From: Salinibaculum litoreum | GTDB taxonomy: Archaea > Halobacteriota > Halobacteria > Halobacteriales > Haloarculaceae | DNA: 64,000 bases | Direction of reading: 5' to 3' | Assembly: GCA_009789175.1 (NCBI GenBank) | Contig: CP046866.1 | Span: 2,108,001-2,172,000, forward strand | Shown here: positions 17,750 to 25,696 of the stretch, in pieces | Position numbering within the stretch: position 1 is the stretch's first letter | Layout of the letters: the number at the start of each line of letters is the position of its first letter | Position numbers and translations under genes: made by a program | The notes under the pieces: generated by a model | The model's input: the letters and a program-made list of their open reading frames with translations, nothing else | Databases searched by the model: none | What the model was told of the DNA's origin: nothing

Positions 17750-18919
17750 TTACCGCTCGAACCGGTCGTCAGGCGGACGATTTGCCGGAATTGACCGCCG
17801 AACTGAGAGAGCGTTCCACGCTGCGCGGGTGACCATACGAATGAATTCCTCGAAGGGCCACCACCAGAGGCGACGCCCGCCTCGGCGGGGCGTCGCCGCG
17901 TATTCCCAATGCAGATATCGCCAGATGTTCTGAAGAAGCAGGCTAATCACCACGAACAGCAGTCGTCGCATCTGATCAGTCACCGTCGTGGAGATCAACG
18001 ACGACTCTGACAGGCGGTACGTCGCCTCAATACCGAACCGCTTGCTGTAGTGGCGACGAGCTTGTTGTGGTGTATCGATGAACGGCGCGTCAGCGGCGTA
18101 GCCGTGACGCGCCACTTCATGATCGTCGTAGCGACCCATTTTGTAGGTACAGTCGATCATGACCGGGAATTCGACGGTCCACTCGTGACCGCCGAATTCC
18201 GTCGTGAGGTCGTGTTCAATCTCACGACTCCATCCCTCCGAGAGTTCCTGCTGAATGTCGTTCCCCCATGCGATGACTGGAACGACGTAGGCGTAGTTGT
18301 GCGCCTGCATCAGCGTGAGGCACTTCCCGTCGTAGAATTCGCTATCGACGTAGAGTGCCTTGACTTCGAAGTCGAAGCTATTGGCGAGGCCGAGAAACTC
18401 TGCGAGGACGCTGCTGGCGGTGTTGCCGTCGGTGAGACGGCGCACCGCCAGCGTGTAGCGTTTGTTGCGAACCCGAGCGTACAGTGTCGCGTACGCGTGA
18501 AACGCCGTGGTTCCGTCTTTGGCTTCGTTGAAGTAGAGGCCATCAGTCTCGTCAGTGTCACCGTAGTAGGGCCGCAGGTGGAGATCAACGACGATCTCCA
18601 CCTGCTCGGGGAGCATATCGAGTGTGTACTCCTGGAGAAGCGTGTTCCCGACGGTTGTGACTGTGTCAAGATCGAGTTTCGTTCGAAGGTGGCGAAGGAT
18701 GTTCGTGCTGGATGAGCTATCTTCACTCCGATCGCAGAGTGTGGAGATCGAGGTCCCGTCGGCGGTCGCGCCGACGAGGACCTCGTAGATGTCTTCGGGA
18801 TCAAGATCAGCGTTCTCGCCGAGACTCACGCCAAATGAGCCAGTGAGTGGGTTGACGAGAAAGTTAAGGAGCTGGTCCTCGTGGATTTCACCGTCTGCTT
18901 GCTGCTTGTGTTTGGTCAC
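17750..18919 (-). CDS. ISH3-family transposase
   Basis: The 389-residue protein matches the ISH3 family across its length. Landmarks are GEIHEDQLLNFLV at the N-terminus, VDLHLRPYYGDTDETDGLYF near 110 (first catalytic Asp), GTTAFHAYATLYAR near 136, ALYVDSEFYDGKCLTLMQ near 190 and ARHGYAADAPFIDTP near 275. RFGIEATYRLSE near 295 holds the catalytic Glu, and the end reads PANRPPDDRFER. It occupies most of the element bounded at 17565 and 18966. Relics of close relatives lie at 6344-7641. Confidence 0.93.
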   Translation of the reverse strand: MTKHKQQADGEIHEDQLLNFLVNPLTGSFGVSLGENADLDPEDIYEVLVGATADGTSISTLCDRSEDSSSSTNILRHLRTKLDLDTVTTVGNTLLQEYTLDMLPEQVEIVVDLHLRPYYGDTDETDGLYFNEAKDGTTAFHAYATLYARVRNKRYTLAVRRLTDGNTASSVLAEFLGLANSFDFEVKALYVDSEFYDGKCLTLMQAHNYAYVVPVIAWGNDIQQELSEGWSREIEHDLTTEFGGHEWTVEFPVMIDCTYKMGRYDDHEVARHGYAADAPFIDTPQQARRHYSKRFGIEATYRLSESSLISTTVTDQMRRLLFVVISLLLQNIWRYLHWEYAATPRRGGRRLWWWPFEEFIRMVTRAAWNALSVRRSIPANRPPDDRFER

Positions 18920-19109
18920 ACTTCAGCCAAGCAGACCCCTCAACTAACGGGCTTTGTGAGGCACTGAGAATGGCTTCAACAACCGTTCTCGTCTCTTTCT
19001 CTGTTCAACTCAGACCGACGTTTCGGCTCACTCAGCTATCGCTCCGAGATCGAGCGGTTCACACCGACCCAACTCAGCTTCTGAATCATCGATTAGAGAG
19101 TACCGATAG

Positions 19110-19350
19110 TATAATTGCAGGTGACCGACGTCAAGATCACACACCCCGCTGGCGCATAGGCCAGTGTCATAGAAGAGTGCAACTGCCGCCTCATTACAAT
19201 TCTGAAGACGCGTTGGGACGGCGTCGGTGAGGCACATATCTCGGAGTTACTCGACCTGTTCAGGTTTCAGCCAGGTACGGACACAGCCATCGCTATCGGT
19301 GTGATGAACGTCGGGGTCCGTTGCGTTGGTGTGTGTCCCGGACGTGGTTC
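19110..19350 (-). pseudogene. XerC/D-like tyrosine recombinase relic
   Basis: The minus strand encodes VRTWLKPEQVE, a stop, LRDMCLTDAVPTRLQN, then NEAAVALFYDTGLCASGV and CDLDVGHLQL. This is the start of the catalytic domain of haloarchaeal XerC/XerD integrases (WLKPEQVE.LRDAC ... ALLYDTGLRVGELVALDV). The Arg of 'LRVGE' has become Cys and the frame contains a stop, so it is dead. It abuts the TACCGATA end of an IS relic. From 19351 to 19520 I see only a probable promoter region for the next gene. Confidence 0.7.
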
Positions 19351-19520
19351 TTAAAAGATAGTGGATAATTCGGGCGTGAACGTCGCGGTTTATAGTAAAC
19401 TACGACGTTCGCCAGATGGTGCCACACATCCCACCGGTTGAGAAACCCAATCAGCAGCTCAACACACCGTAATCGCTATCTTTTCAACTATTGTGTGAGT
19501 ACGTAGCAACACTGTAGAGA

Positions 19521-20162
19521 ATGAGAAATAAACTACACCGAGCTTTAAAAACATATCAGGCTGGAGGACTGAAAGCACTCCACTTAGTGGTCACTAGAAA
19601 AGTATTAGGCCTGTATCCTCGGGCCGACGACTTGAACCCTCGGGCTGATTACGATCGGACCCATATCAAATACTTAAGTGATGTGGAAAATATTACAGTA
19701 GCAGAAATTGGAGTCTGGAAAGGGGATCACGCAAGGTTTTTGCAAGAGGAATTGGATATAAATAAAATGTATCTTATAGACCCATATGATGCATATGAAG
19801 ATTATGAGGAGGAAAAGTCAGAAGCCGAAAGAATGAGGGACGCAGAAAAAGAAGCCCACAAAAAGTTAGGGGAATACAATAATAATAATAATAAATGGAT
19901 TAAAGATTATTCTGATGTGGCTTTTGGACAGATCCCTGATAAATTGGATTATGTATACATAGACGGGAATCATAAATACAAATATGTGAAGAGAGATGTA
20001 GAAAAGTACTATGAAATGGTAAAGCCAGGTGGAGTAATAGCTGGCCACGATTTCAATCCGAGCTGGCCAGGAGTTATACGAGCAGTAACCGAATTCGCTG
20101 AAGATAACAATATTGAACTTCATTTAGAGAACTGTGGAACAGATTGGTTCATGATTAAATAA
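19521..20162 (+). CDS. Class I SAM-dependent methyltransferase (Methyltransf_24 type)
   Basis: The 213-residue protein has a Rossmann start, VAEIGVWKGDHARFL (about residues 59-73, motif I with Gly-rich loop). YLIDPYD near 90 is the acidic end of strand 2, LDYVYIDGNHKYKYVKRDVE near 140, and VKPGGVIAGHDF near 170. This arrangement is that of methyltransferases acting on sugars or secondary metabolites. In a glycan locus, O-methylation of a sugar is the natural guess. Its N-terminus (YQAGGLKALHLVVTR, residues 11-25) is strikingly like that of the GT61 at 11294. It is very AT-rich. A mobile-element relic lies on each side. Confidence 0.78.
   Translation: MRNKLHRALKTYQAGGLKALHLVVTRKVLGLYPRADDLNPRADYDRTHIKYLSDVENITVAEIGVWKGDHARFLQEELDINKMYLIDPYDAYEDYEEEKSEAERMRDAEKEAHKKLGEYNNNNNKWIKDYSDVAFGQIPDKLDYVYIDGNHKYKYVKRDVEKYYEMVKPGGVIAGHDFNPSWPGVIRAVTEFAEDNNIELHLENCGTDWFMIK
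19878..19892 (+). repeat. (AAT)5 trinucleotide run inside the methyltransferase gene
   Basis: Five AAT units encode five asparagines between the Rossmann start and the DGNH block. The run is in frame, so gain or loss of units would change a loop length without breaking the gene. Confidence 0.6.
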
Positions 20163-20182
20163 TTCCCAGAAATCTATGCATT

Positions 20183-20592
20183 GGGTCGTGTTTCTCGGTG
20201 AGTTGATGTAAGAACGCCGCCGCGTGGTCAGTGCCGCAACCGGCTGAACGCGTCTACTTCAGACAGGAGTTCCGATTCCGTGTCAATGGCGACGCAGAAC
20301 CACTCCTTTTCGCCGTCGACTTCGATCTGTTTCTCATCGACCGCAACCCACGAAGGCACTGCCGTCGGCGGGTCGCTCTGTGTCTCGGCGAGCGTCTCTT
20401 TCCAGTGCCAGATTGCTTGTAGCAACAATCGGCACCCAACAAGTTCAAGACGGCTTCGATTTCACATAATGACATCCTCATTGCGTGAAGTCGAACGACG
20501 AAACACCGGACAGATGTTGGCATGCACTCATTCTCCCAAGCGTCTTGATTGTCCACATCTAACCGTTCTCTGAGGAGGTCTGCGAGTGTCAT
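20183..20592 (-). pseudogene. IS6-family transposase relic (N-terminal half)
   Basis: From the ATG at 20592 the frame reads MTLADLLRERLDVDNQDAW, then VRLHAMRMSLCEIEAVLNLL. After a frameshift near 20425 it continues with AIWHWKETLAET, VAVDEKQIEVDGEKEWF and AIDTESELL. It ends around TEKHDP at 20183. These are consecutive parts of IS6 transposases, with the first catalytic Asp in VAVDE. The C-terminal half is gone. The bases beyond 20592 up to the IS5 element probably include the IS6 terminus. Confidence 0.78.
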
Positions 20593-20639
20593 GGACAAAG
20601 CTCACTACGCCCTTCTCATTTCTCAGCCCCTCATTAGAC

Positions 20640-21568
20640 TGCCGTGTTGAATAGCGATCTAATCGACGGTTGTCACGGGTTAGAAGGGCGAAGCCGAGGA
20701 AATCGATTCTGGCTATGGAAGTTGATCTCCTCGACTTCGTTGAGCAGTGTCGGCAGCTAGTCAAACAAGCGTTGGGAAAGCACGCGGGCGAGCCCGCCAG
20801 CGGCGGGTTCGCCCGCTGGAAGCACGTCGTTCTCCATTGTTTCCGGCTCGAAGACGGCCACAGCTACCGTGAAACACCGAATCGGCTACAGTACATGACC
20901 GAGATTTGTGACGCACTTGGCCTAGATCCGGACGATATGCCTGACTTCACCACACTCTACAAATCGTTCGACCGGCTGGAAATGTGGGTCTGGCGGGCGT
21001 TGCTGCGCGTTTCCGCGCAGCAACACCCGCAGTCTGGCCACGCTGCACTCGACAGCACGTTCTTCGACCGCCGCTCCGCTTCGTCGTACTACCGCCAGCG
21101 GTCAGGAAGTAACGTCCAGACACTGAAAGTGACGACACTAACCGATAGAGAGTCTCTTGCTGTTCTTGACGTACATATCTCCGCCCGGTGGAAACACGAT
21201 ACGAAGACCGGGCCGCAGGTCGTCCGCCGGAACGCGGACGACCTGCTATCAGTGGCTGCCGACAAAGCCTTCCACAACTGGATCACGAAATACGAGTTCT
21301 ACGCACTCGGTGTCGAGCCACTCATCTTACAGCGTGGATCAAGACCGTTGACGCTAGGACATAACGCGCTCATCCGGGCAAAAGGCTACTCTCAGCGCTG
21401 GATGGCCGAAACATCGTATTCGACAACGAAGCGCTCGCTCGGCGATGCCGTGCGAGCGCTCGGCTGGTATCGACAGTTCCGTGAAATCGTCCTCATGTTC
21501 GCCATATCCAACATAGAACCGCTCTGTGAACCTCTCTAACCATGACTCAGCATCTATTCAACACGGCA
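20640..21568 (+). mobile_element. IS5-family insertion sequence, intact
   Basis: The ends are perfect 15-base inverted repeats, TGCCGTGTTGAATAG at 20640-20654 and its complement at 21554-21568. The octamer CATTAGAC flanks both sides (20632-20639 and 21569-21576). Total length is 929 bases with one open transposase gene. Rejoining the target gives ATTAGACAGTGTCC, which resembles an IS6 terminus, so it may have inserted into the end of the neighbouring IS6 relic. Confidence 0.93.
20715..21539 (+). CDS. IS5-family transposase
   Basis: I chose the ATG at 20715 (MEVDLLDFVEQCRQL), which lies 75 bases inside the left repeat; an earlier in-frame ATG at 20670 is less likely. The DDE residues are in AALDSTFFDR (about residue 124), VAADKAFHNW (about 191) and AETSYSTTKRSLG (about 247). 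The gene has no break. It is a distant relative of the IS5 transposase at 6597-7424 and has different terminal repeats. Confidence 0.9.
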   Translation: MEVDLLDFVEQCRQLVKQALGKHAGEPASGGFARWKHVVLHCFRLEDGHSYRETPNRLQYMTEICDALGLDPDDMPDFTTLYKSFDRLEMWVWRALLRVSAQQHPQSGHAALDSTFFDRRSASSYYRQRSGSNVQTLKVTTLTDRESLAVLDVHISARWKHDTKTGPQVVRRNADDLLSVAADKAFHNWITKYEFYALGVEPLILQRGSRPLTLGHNALIRAKGYSQRWMAETSYSTTKRSLGDAVRALGWYRQFREIVLMFAISNIEPLCEPL

Positions 21569-21752
21569 CATTAGACAGTGTCCCGACACTGAGACCGTTC
21601 AGTTCTGGATAGAAACACGTCTATAACCAATTACACTTTGCCGGTCAATGCAACGGATTAATTCGGCCGATTAACTCACTCGTGAAATACCGATAGTCTA
21701 ATCCAGTATCGATATATGTCGAGACACACCATCTGTACTCACGAAGCAAGAG

Positions 21753-22673
21753 ATGGTTTCAGTCAGCGTAATTATTCCAACTTACAACCGCGCTTCTGTT
21801 CTTCCACGGGCCGTGCAGAGTGTTCTCAACCAGACGTTTCAGGATTTCGAGATAGTCATCGTTGACGACGGCTCTACCGATGAAACCAGGGATGTTATCG
21901 AATCCTTCACAGACCGTCGAATTGAATCCATTCACTTCTCAAACAATAAGGGCGCAAACGCTGCTCGAAACGCAGGTATCCAAGCGGCAAACGGGGAGTA
22001 CATCGCGTTTTTGGATGCGGATGATGAGTGGCGTCCACAGAAGCTCAAGCGTCAACGAAACGTGTTCAAGGACGCATCAAAGTCTATCGGTTTAGTTTAT
22101 ACAGGCATTGTCCGCAAAGGTACCGATGACGAGATCATCAGCCGATCTTGTCCAGAACGGGAAGGCAAAGTACTTGCTCCGCTCTTGAAGGGGAATTTTA
22201 TCGGGACGTTCTCTTCTGTGATGGTTAAATCAGAGGTTACTGATGAGATACGATTAAACGAAGAGCTTCCGAGTTGGCAGGATTGGGACTTCTATCTAGA
22301 GGTTGCGAAAGACTGGGAAGTATTACCCGTTTCTGAGCCACTGGTTGTGAAATATTCTGCTCGGAAGGATAGAATTAGTAAGTGTTTCGAACAGAAACAA
22401 AAGATATCGTACCCAATCTTAAAAAACAAAATTAGAGCCTTGAGTGCCAAGAGTACACATATATCTACTCAGCAAGCAGAGGCGGCACTTGCTTTCCATC
22501 TCGGATATAATGCGTTGACGAACGAGTATTATTCTGAGGCAAGACAGTACTTTAGTTATGCGTTGCGCAGGAATCCGTTTCAGGGAAGAACATGGATCTA
22601 CCTAGCTGTGTCCGTTGGTGGGAACCGAGTATATAAGCCCCTCCGGAAAATCAAACGAGTAGCTACAAGTTGA
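21753..22673 (+). CDS. GT2-family glycosyltransferase
   Basis: This is a classic GT-A family 2 enzyme of 306 residues: VSVIIPTYNRASVLPRAVQSV at the start, IVIVDDGSTDETRDVI near 35-48, GANAARNAGIQ near 70 and the DxD motif as FLDADDEW near 90. LPSWQDWDFYLEVAK near 170 corresponds to the acceptor/base region (ED/QDWD). The C-terminal 60 residues look like a short helical repeat tail (ALAFHLGYNALTNEYYSEA). It has no membrane segments and should act on the cytoplasmic face on a lipid-linked acceptor. It stands alone between an IS5 element and an IS relic. Confidence 0.88.
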   Translation: MVSVSVIIPTYNRASVLPRAVQSVLNQTFQDFEIVIVDDGSTDETRDVIESFTDRRIESIHFSNNKGANAARNAGIQAANGEYIAFLDADDEWRPQKLKRQRNVFKDASKSIGLVYTGIVRKGTDDEIISRSCPEREGKVLAPLLKGNFIGTFSSVMVKSEVTDEIRLNEELPSWQDWDFYLEVAKDWEVLPVSEPLVVKYSARKDRISKCFEQKQKISYPILKNKIRALSAKSTHISTQQAEAALAFHLGYNALTNEYYSEARQYFSYALRRNPFQGRTWIYLAVSVGGNRVYKPLRKIKRVATS

Positions 22674-22791
22674 TTATATACAATCCCATTTATGCCATCC
22701 TGTTAGAAATTTGTATTTTCGTAATTTTATTTGGCATTCAGCATTTCGTATATAGTAATAAATATTTGCTCAGGTGGGATATCAGACCAGA

Positions 22792-23145
22792 ATATCGGTA
22801 CTTCCCAATCGAGAGTTTGGAACCCGAACTGAGTTGGTGTGACCATTCAATCTTGGAACAGTAGCTGAGTAAATCGAAGCGTGGGCCTAAATTGAACAGA
22901 GATAGTGTGAGAATAGTTGTTGAAGCTGTTTCTGAGGAGTGCTGCTGCTGACGGCTCGCTGGCTTGAGGCCGCAGGCTAGTCGTCAGCCCGCAGCCGAGG
23001 TACGCGTCAGGAACACCGGCACCGTTCATCTCAATCACCCACTGTCGCTCTAACTCTTCTTTTAGGTCGTGGCGGATCCAGTCACAGAACGTCGAGAACG
23101 AGTGGTGTGTCGACTTGGAATAGTCCTGAAGATTAACAGATAACT
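22792..23145 (-). pseudogene. ISH3-like 3'-end relic
   Basis: The minus strand encodes HHSFSTFCDWIRHDLKEELE and VIEMNGAGVPDAYLG, the C-terminus of the ISH3-like transposase at 15947-17118 (FKTFCDWIRHELEEELRR ... EANGVGVPA). The following bases run to TATCGGTACTTCCC (22792-22806 on the plus strand), the terminal repeat of that element type. The same end, inverted, is present at 17440-19108. Bases 22674-22791 are AT-rich and contain nothing I recognise. Confidence 0.75.
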
Positions 23146-23210
23146 CGGCAGGAAAACCTCCGTGCGAAGGCCGAAAGAGTGATACACGGCTTTTGTCTTC
23201 AACAAAATAG

Positions 23211-24320
23211 ATGGAAGACGAGTTCGTCATCGATGCTGGGCCGATGGGAGGGAGCATCTCCGGGGCAGGTCGATACGCGTTCCATCTGCTCGACGAACTC
23301 GTTAAGTTGGATACCGACATTCAATTTCGGATAATTGTCCCGCCACCGAACAGTTTCGGCTGGGATATCAGCGAGTGGTCCACGCATGAAAACGTTCAGC
23401 TTGAGACTGCTGACATGACAGGGGTTGGCCCCAAACGGCATCTCTACTACCTGCGAAACCGGCCGAAATGCAAGGCCCATCATTCACTCTCGTCGTACGT
23501 ACCGATCATGATGACTGCCAAGCAAACGCTGGTTACAGTCCATGATCTGAAGTATTTCAAAATTCCAGAGGTTCTGCAGGGGAAAAGTAGACTAAAACAG
23601 ACGTACATTAGACGGTTTATTAAACGGAGTGTGCGAGTTGCCGATCATGTGATTACCGTATCGGAACATACGAAAGAGGACATCGTCGACAAATTCGACC
23701 TGTCCCCTGAAACCATCTCTGTTGTGCCACTTGGACCCGGTGGCGGGTTGGTCGAGGCAGACGGAGAGCCACCAGTGGCACCTCCCTACATACTGTTCGT
23801 CGGTTCGGTCCGTCGGCACAAGAATATCGAGACACTCCTGCGGGGATTCCAGCGGTACCGACGGCAGGGTAACACCGACCTCTCAGCCGCCATCGTAGGC
23901 AGCACGCACCCATCGTATCAGCCAGAACTAGAAGCGGAAATCGACGAAGAGTATCAGAACGACATCCACTTTCTCGGCCATGTGGGTGACAAAGCGGTTG
24001 CTCGGTTGTACAATCATGCGGAGGCATTCGTCTTCCCATCTCTGTACGAAGGGTTTGGATTACCACCTCTCGAAGCGATGGGATACGGTACCCCGGTCAT
24101 AGCGGCCAACAGAACATCGATTCCCGAAGTTGTAGATGATGCCGGTGTATACTTCGACCCGACAGACCCCGATGACCTCTCCAAGGCGTTGGCATGTGTT
24201 CTCGAAGACGAGGAGCGTCGTACCCAACTCGTCGAGCGTGGATACGACCGGTACGATCAGTTTTCGTGGGCGCGAACGGCACGAGAGACGTTAGAGATCT
24301 ACCAGCGAGTGTGGGACTGA
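23211..24320 (+). CDS. GT4-family glycosyltransferase
   Basis: The 369-residue GT-B enzyme starts with an acceptor domain ([18 protein letters not shown]). [13 protein letters not shown] lies near 108 and [13 protein letters not shown] near 148. The donor domain starts at [21 protein letters not shown] (about 196). The nucleotide-sugar site is [21 protein letters not shown], carrying the EX7E pattern (E-G-F-G-L-P-P-L-E). This is close to the mannosyl/rhamnosyltransferases of O-antigen loci. It is followed after 11 bases by a membrane protein and a sulfatase-fold gene and probably forms one transcript with them. Base composition starts to rise toward the GC-rich right half here. Confidence 0.9.
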   Translation: MEDEFVIDAGPMGGSISGAGRYAFHLLDELVKLDTDIQFRIIVPPPNSFGWDISEWSTHENVQLETADMTGVGPKRHLYYLRNRPKCKAHHSLSSYVPIMMTAKQTLVTVHDLKYFKIPEVLQGKSRLKQTYIRRFIKRSVRVADHVITVSEHTKEDIVDKFDLSPETISVVPLGPGGGLVEADGEPPVAPPYILFVGSVRRHKNIETLLRGFQRYRRQGNTDLSAAIVGSTHPSYQPELEAEIDEEYQNDIHFLGHVGDKAVARLYNHAEAFVFPSLYEGFGLPPLEAMGYGTPVIAANRTSIPEVVDDAGVYFDPTDPDDLSKALACVLEDEERRTQLVERGYDRYDQFSWARTARETLEIYQRVWD

Positions 24321-24331
24321 CTCTATGATGG

Positions 24332-25690
24332 ATGAGATTTCGCCAGACCGTTCATACGCCACACAGACAGGCTGGCACGTTGCAAGGGAGTGATCAAATT
24401 GTGACGGACACTCTACCCGAGGCAAGGGGCGCAGTCAGTATGACTCTCGTCGGGATCGGCAGTGCTTTTGGCCTTGCGCTTACAACGCCAATGCTACGGT
24501 TTCTCCTCCTCTTCGTGCTCGTCGCCGTCGGCTTCGCAGTGGGATATCTGCGCAAGCACTGGCTAGCAGTTATCCTGGCTGGTTCATTTTTTACACGGCT
24601 GCTGGCGCTGGCTGTCGACACACAGCTCGGAATGACTGTCGTGACAGGCGCGACTATGGCGAACCACCAGGCGGTTGGTGCCTTTGCGAGCGGTCTGACA
24701 AGCGGCGAACTCGTCCTCTCTTCGAACGTCCGGAGAGTCATTCTCGGAGTATTGTACGCGCCGTTTTACCTCTTTCTTGGGGACCAGTACGTCGTCGGTG
24801 GCATCGCGACGGCGTTTTACGGTACACTACTTGGCATTCCCGTCTACGGCATCGTCCGGCAGTTCGGTGATCGGCGTGCTGCCCTCGCTGCAACAGGTGC
24901 CGTTCTCTTCTGGCCGTCCATCTTTTTCCGGTCACTGATCATCCAGCGGGAGACGATAATCGTTCTCTCCCTGTTCGTACTGCTGTATGTCGCCGTCCGG
25001 TGGGTTACACGCGTCAAGATCGCTCACCTCACAGTGGCCATTCCAGCCCTGTGGGTTCTCTTTGAACTCCGACAAGAGAATATTTTGCTCGTGGCGATAC
25101 TCGGGATACTCGTTCTCGTCGCACGGGGGGAAGTAGACGCAGCTACAACCACACTGTTCGCTATCGGAAGTGGCGGCGTGATGTTTTTCGCACTCAATTT
25201 CGGGTCATTGACTAGTTTCGGGACCACCGTCTCACCGGCCGCCATCGACGCTTTCGCTCACGGCCGCGCACACGGCAGCGCCGCGTACCTCGTCAACCTG
25301 CACTACCGCTCGTGGCTCGACATCGTGCTATACGCGCCGATAAAACTTGGGTACTTCCTGTTTTCACCGCTTCCGTGGCAGGTCAGCCGCTTCGTCGACT
25401 TGCTCGCTGGCGTCAGCGGCTGGGGAGTCTTCCTGTGTTGCCTGTTGGTACCACGCGCCTTCCGGCAGTACCCGGCCCACCGACGCGAGCTGTTCGTCCT
25501 GACAGGGTACGCCCTGATTGGGGCGACACTGTATGGCATCATCGAGATGAACTACGGTGCAGCATTCCGGCGGCGCATCGCCTTCGTCCCGATCGTACTC
25601 ATACTCGCTGCCTGTGTCGTCTCACGAGTGCGACTCGATGGGACGCTACAGACAGAGACACAAACTACTACTGAGTCCGTCGTGGAGTGA
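24332..25690 (+). CDS. Multi-pass membrane protein of glycan locus (GT-C or polymerase-like)
   Basis: The protein has about ten hydrophobic segments, beginning LVGIGSAFGLALTT and MLRFLLLFVLVAVGFAVGY. The first 23 residues up to an in-frame GTG at 24401 are basic and look non-native, so translation may start at 24401 or at the ATG at 24440. An Arg-rich external loop (FFRSLIIQRETIIV) and a conserved-looking LYAPFYLFLGDQY are visible, but I cannot assign a catalytic motif. Position between a GT4 and a sulfatase-fold gene suggests a membrane glycosyltransferase (GT-C) or Wzy-like polymerase acting outside the membrane. Function not established. Confidence 0.6.
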   Translation: MRFRQTVHTPHRQAGTLQGSDQIVTDTLPEARGAVSMTLVGIGSAFGLALTTPMLRFLLLFVLVAVGFAVGYLRKHWLAVILAGSFFTRLLALAVDTQLGMTVVTGATMANHQAVGAFASGLTSGELVLSSNVRRVILGVLYAPFYLFLGDQYVVGGIATAFYGTLLGIPVYGIVRQFGDRRAALAATGAVLFWPSIFFRSLIIQRETIIVLSLFVLLYVAVRWVTRVKIAHLTVAIPALWVLFELRQENILLVAILGILVLVARGEVDAATTTLFAIGSGGVMFFALNFGSLTSFGTTVSPAAIDAFAHGRAHGSAAYLVNLHYRSWLDIVLYAPIKLGYFLFSPLPWQVSRFVDLLAGVSGWGVFLCCLLVPRAFRQYPAHRRELFVLTGYALIGATLYGIIEMNYGAAFRRRIAFVPIVLILAACVVSRVRLDGTLQTETQTTTESVVE

Positions 25691-25696
25691 CAGCCG

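Larger units (their letters stand above)
17565..18966 (-). mobile_element. ISH3-family insertion sequence, intact
   Basis: The element is 1402 bases, the usual ISH3 size. The left end CAGTACCTCACAAAGC (17565-17580) and the reverse complement of 18951-18966 (CAGTGCCTCACAAAGC) differ at one position. The pentamer AGAAT stands on both sides (17560-17564 and 18967-18971), the expected 5-bp duplication. The gene inside is open throughout, so this copy may be mobile. Confidence 0.92.
17440..19108 (+). pseudogene. ISH3-like 3'-end relic split by an intact ISH3 element
   Basis: Bases 17440-17564 encode EIEMDGVSVPNAYASAA. Together with 18972-19108 they match, in inverted orientation, the relic at 22792-23145 (VIEMNGAGVPDAYLGCG, then a long non-coding stretch ending AGTACCGATA). 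The intact ISH3 at 17565-18966, with its AGAAT duplication, sits exactly in the gap. The terminal TACCGATA lies at 19101-19108. Bases 17194-17440 between this relic and the previous element hold nothing I recognise. Confidence 0.7.

Noticed and set aside
18050-18715. 221-residue plus-strand frame inside the ISH3 element
   Set aside because: It is antisense to the intact ISH3 transposase. No family features.
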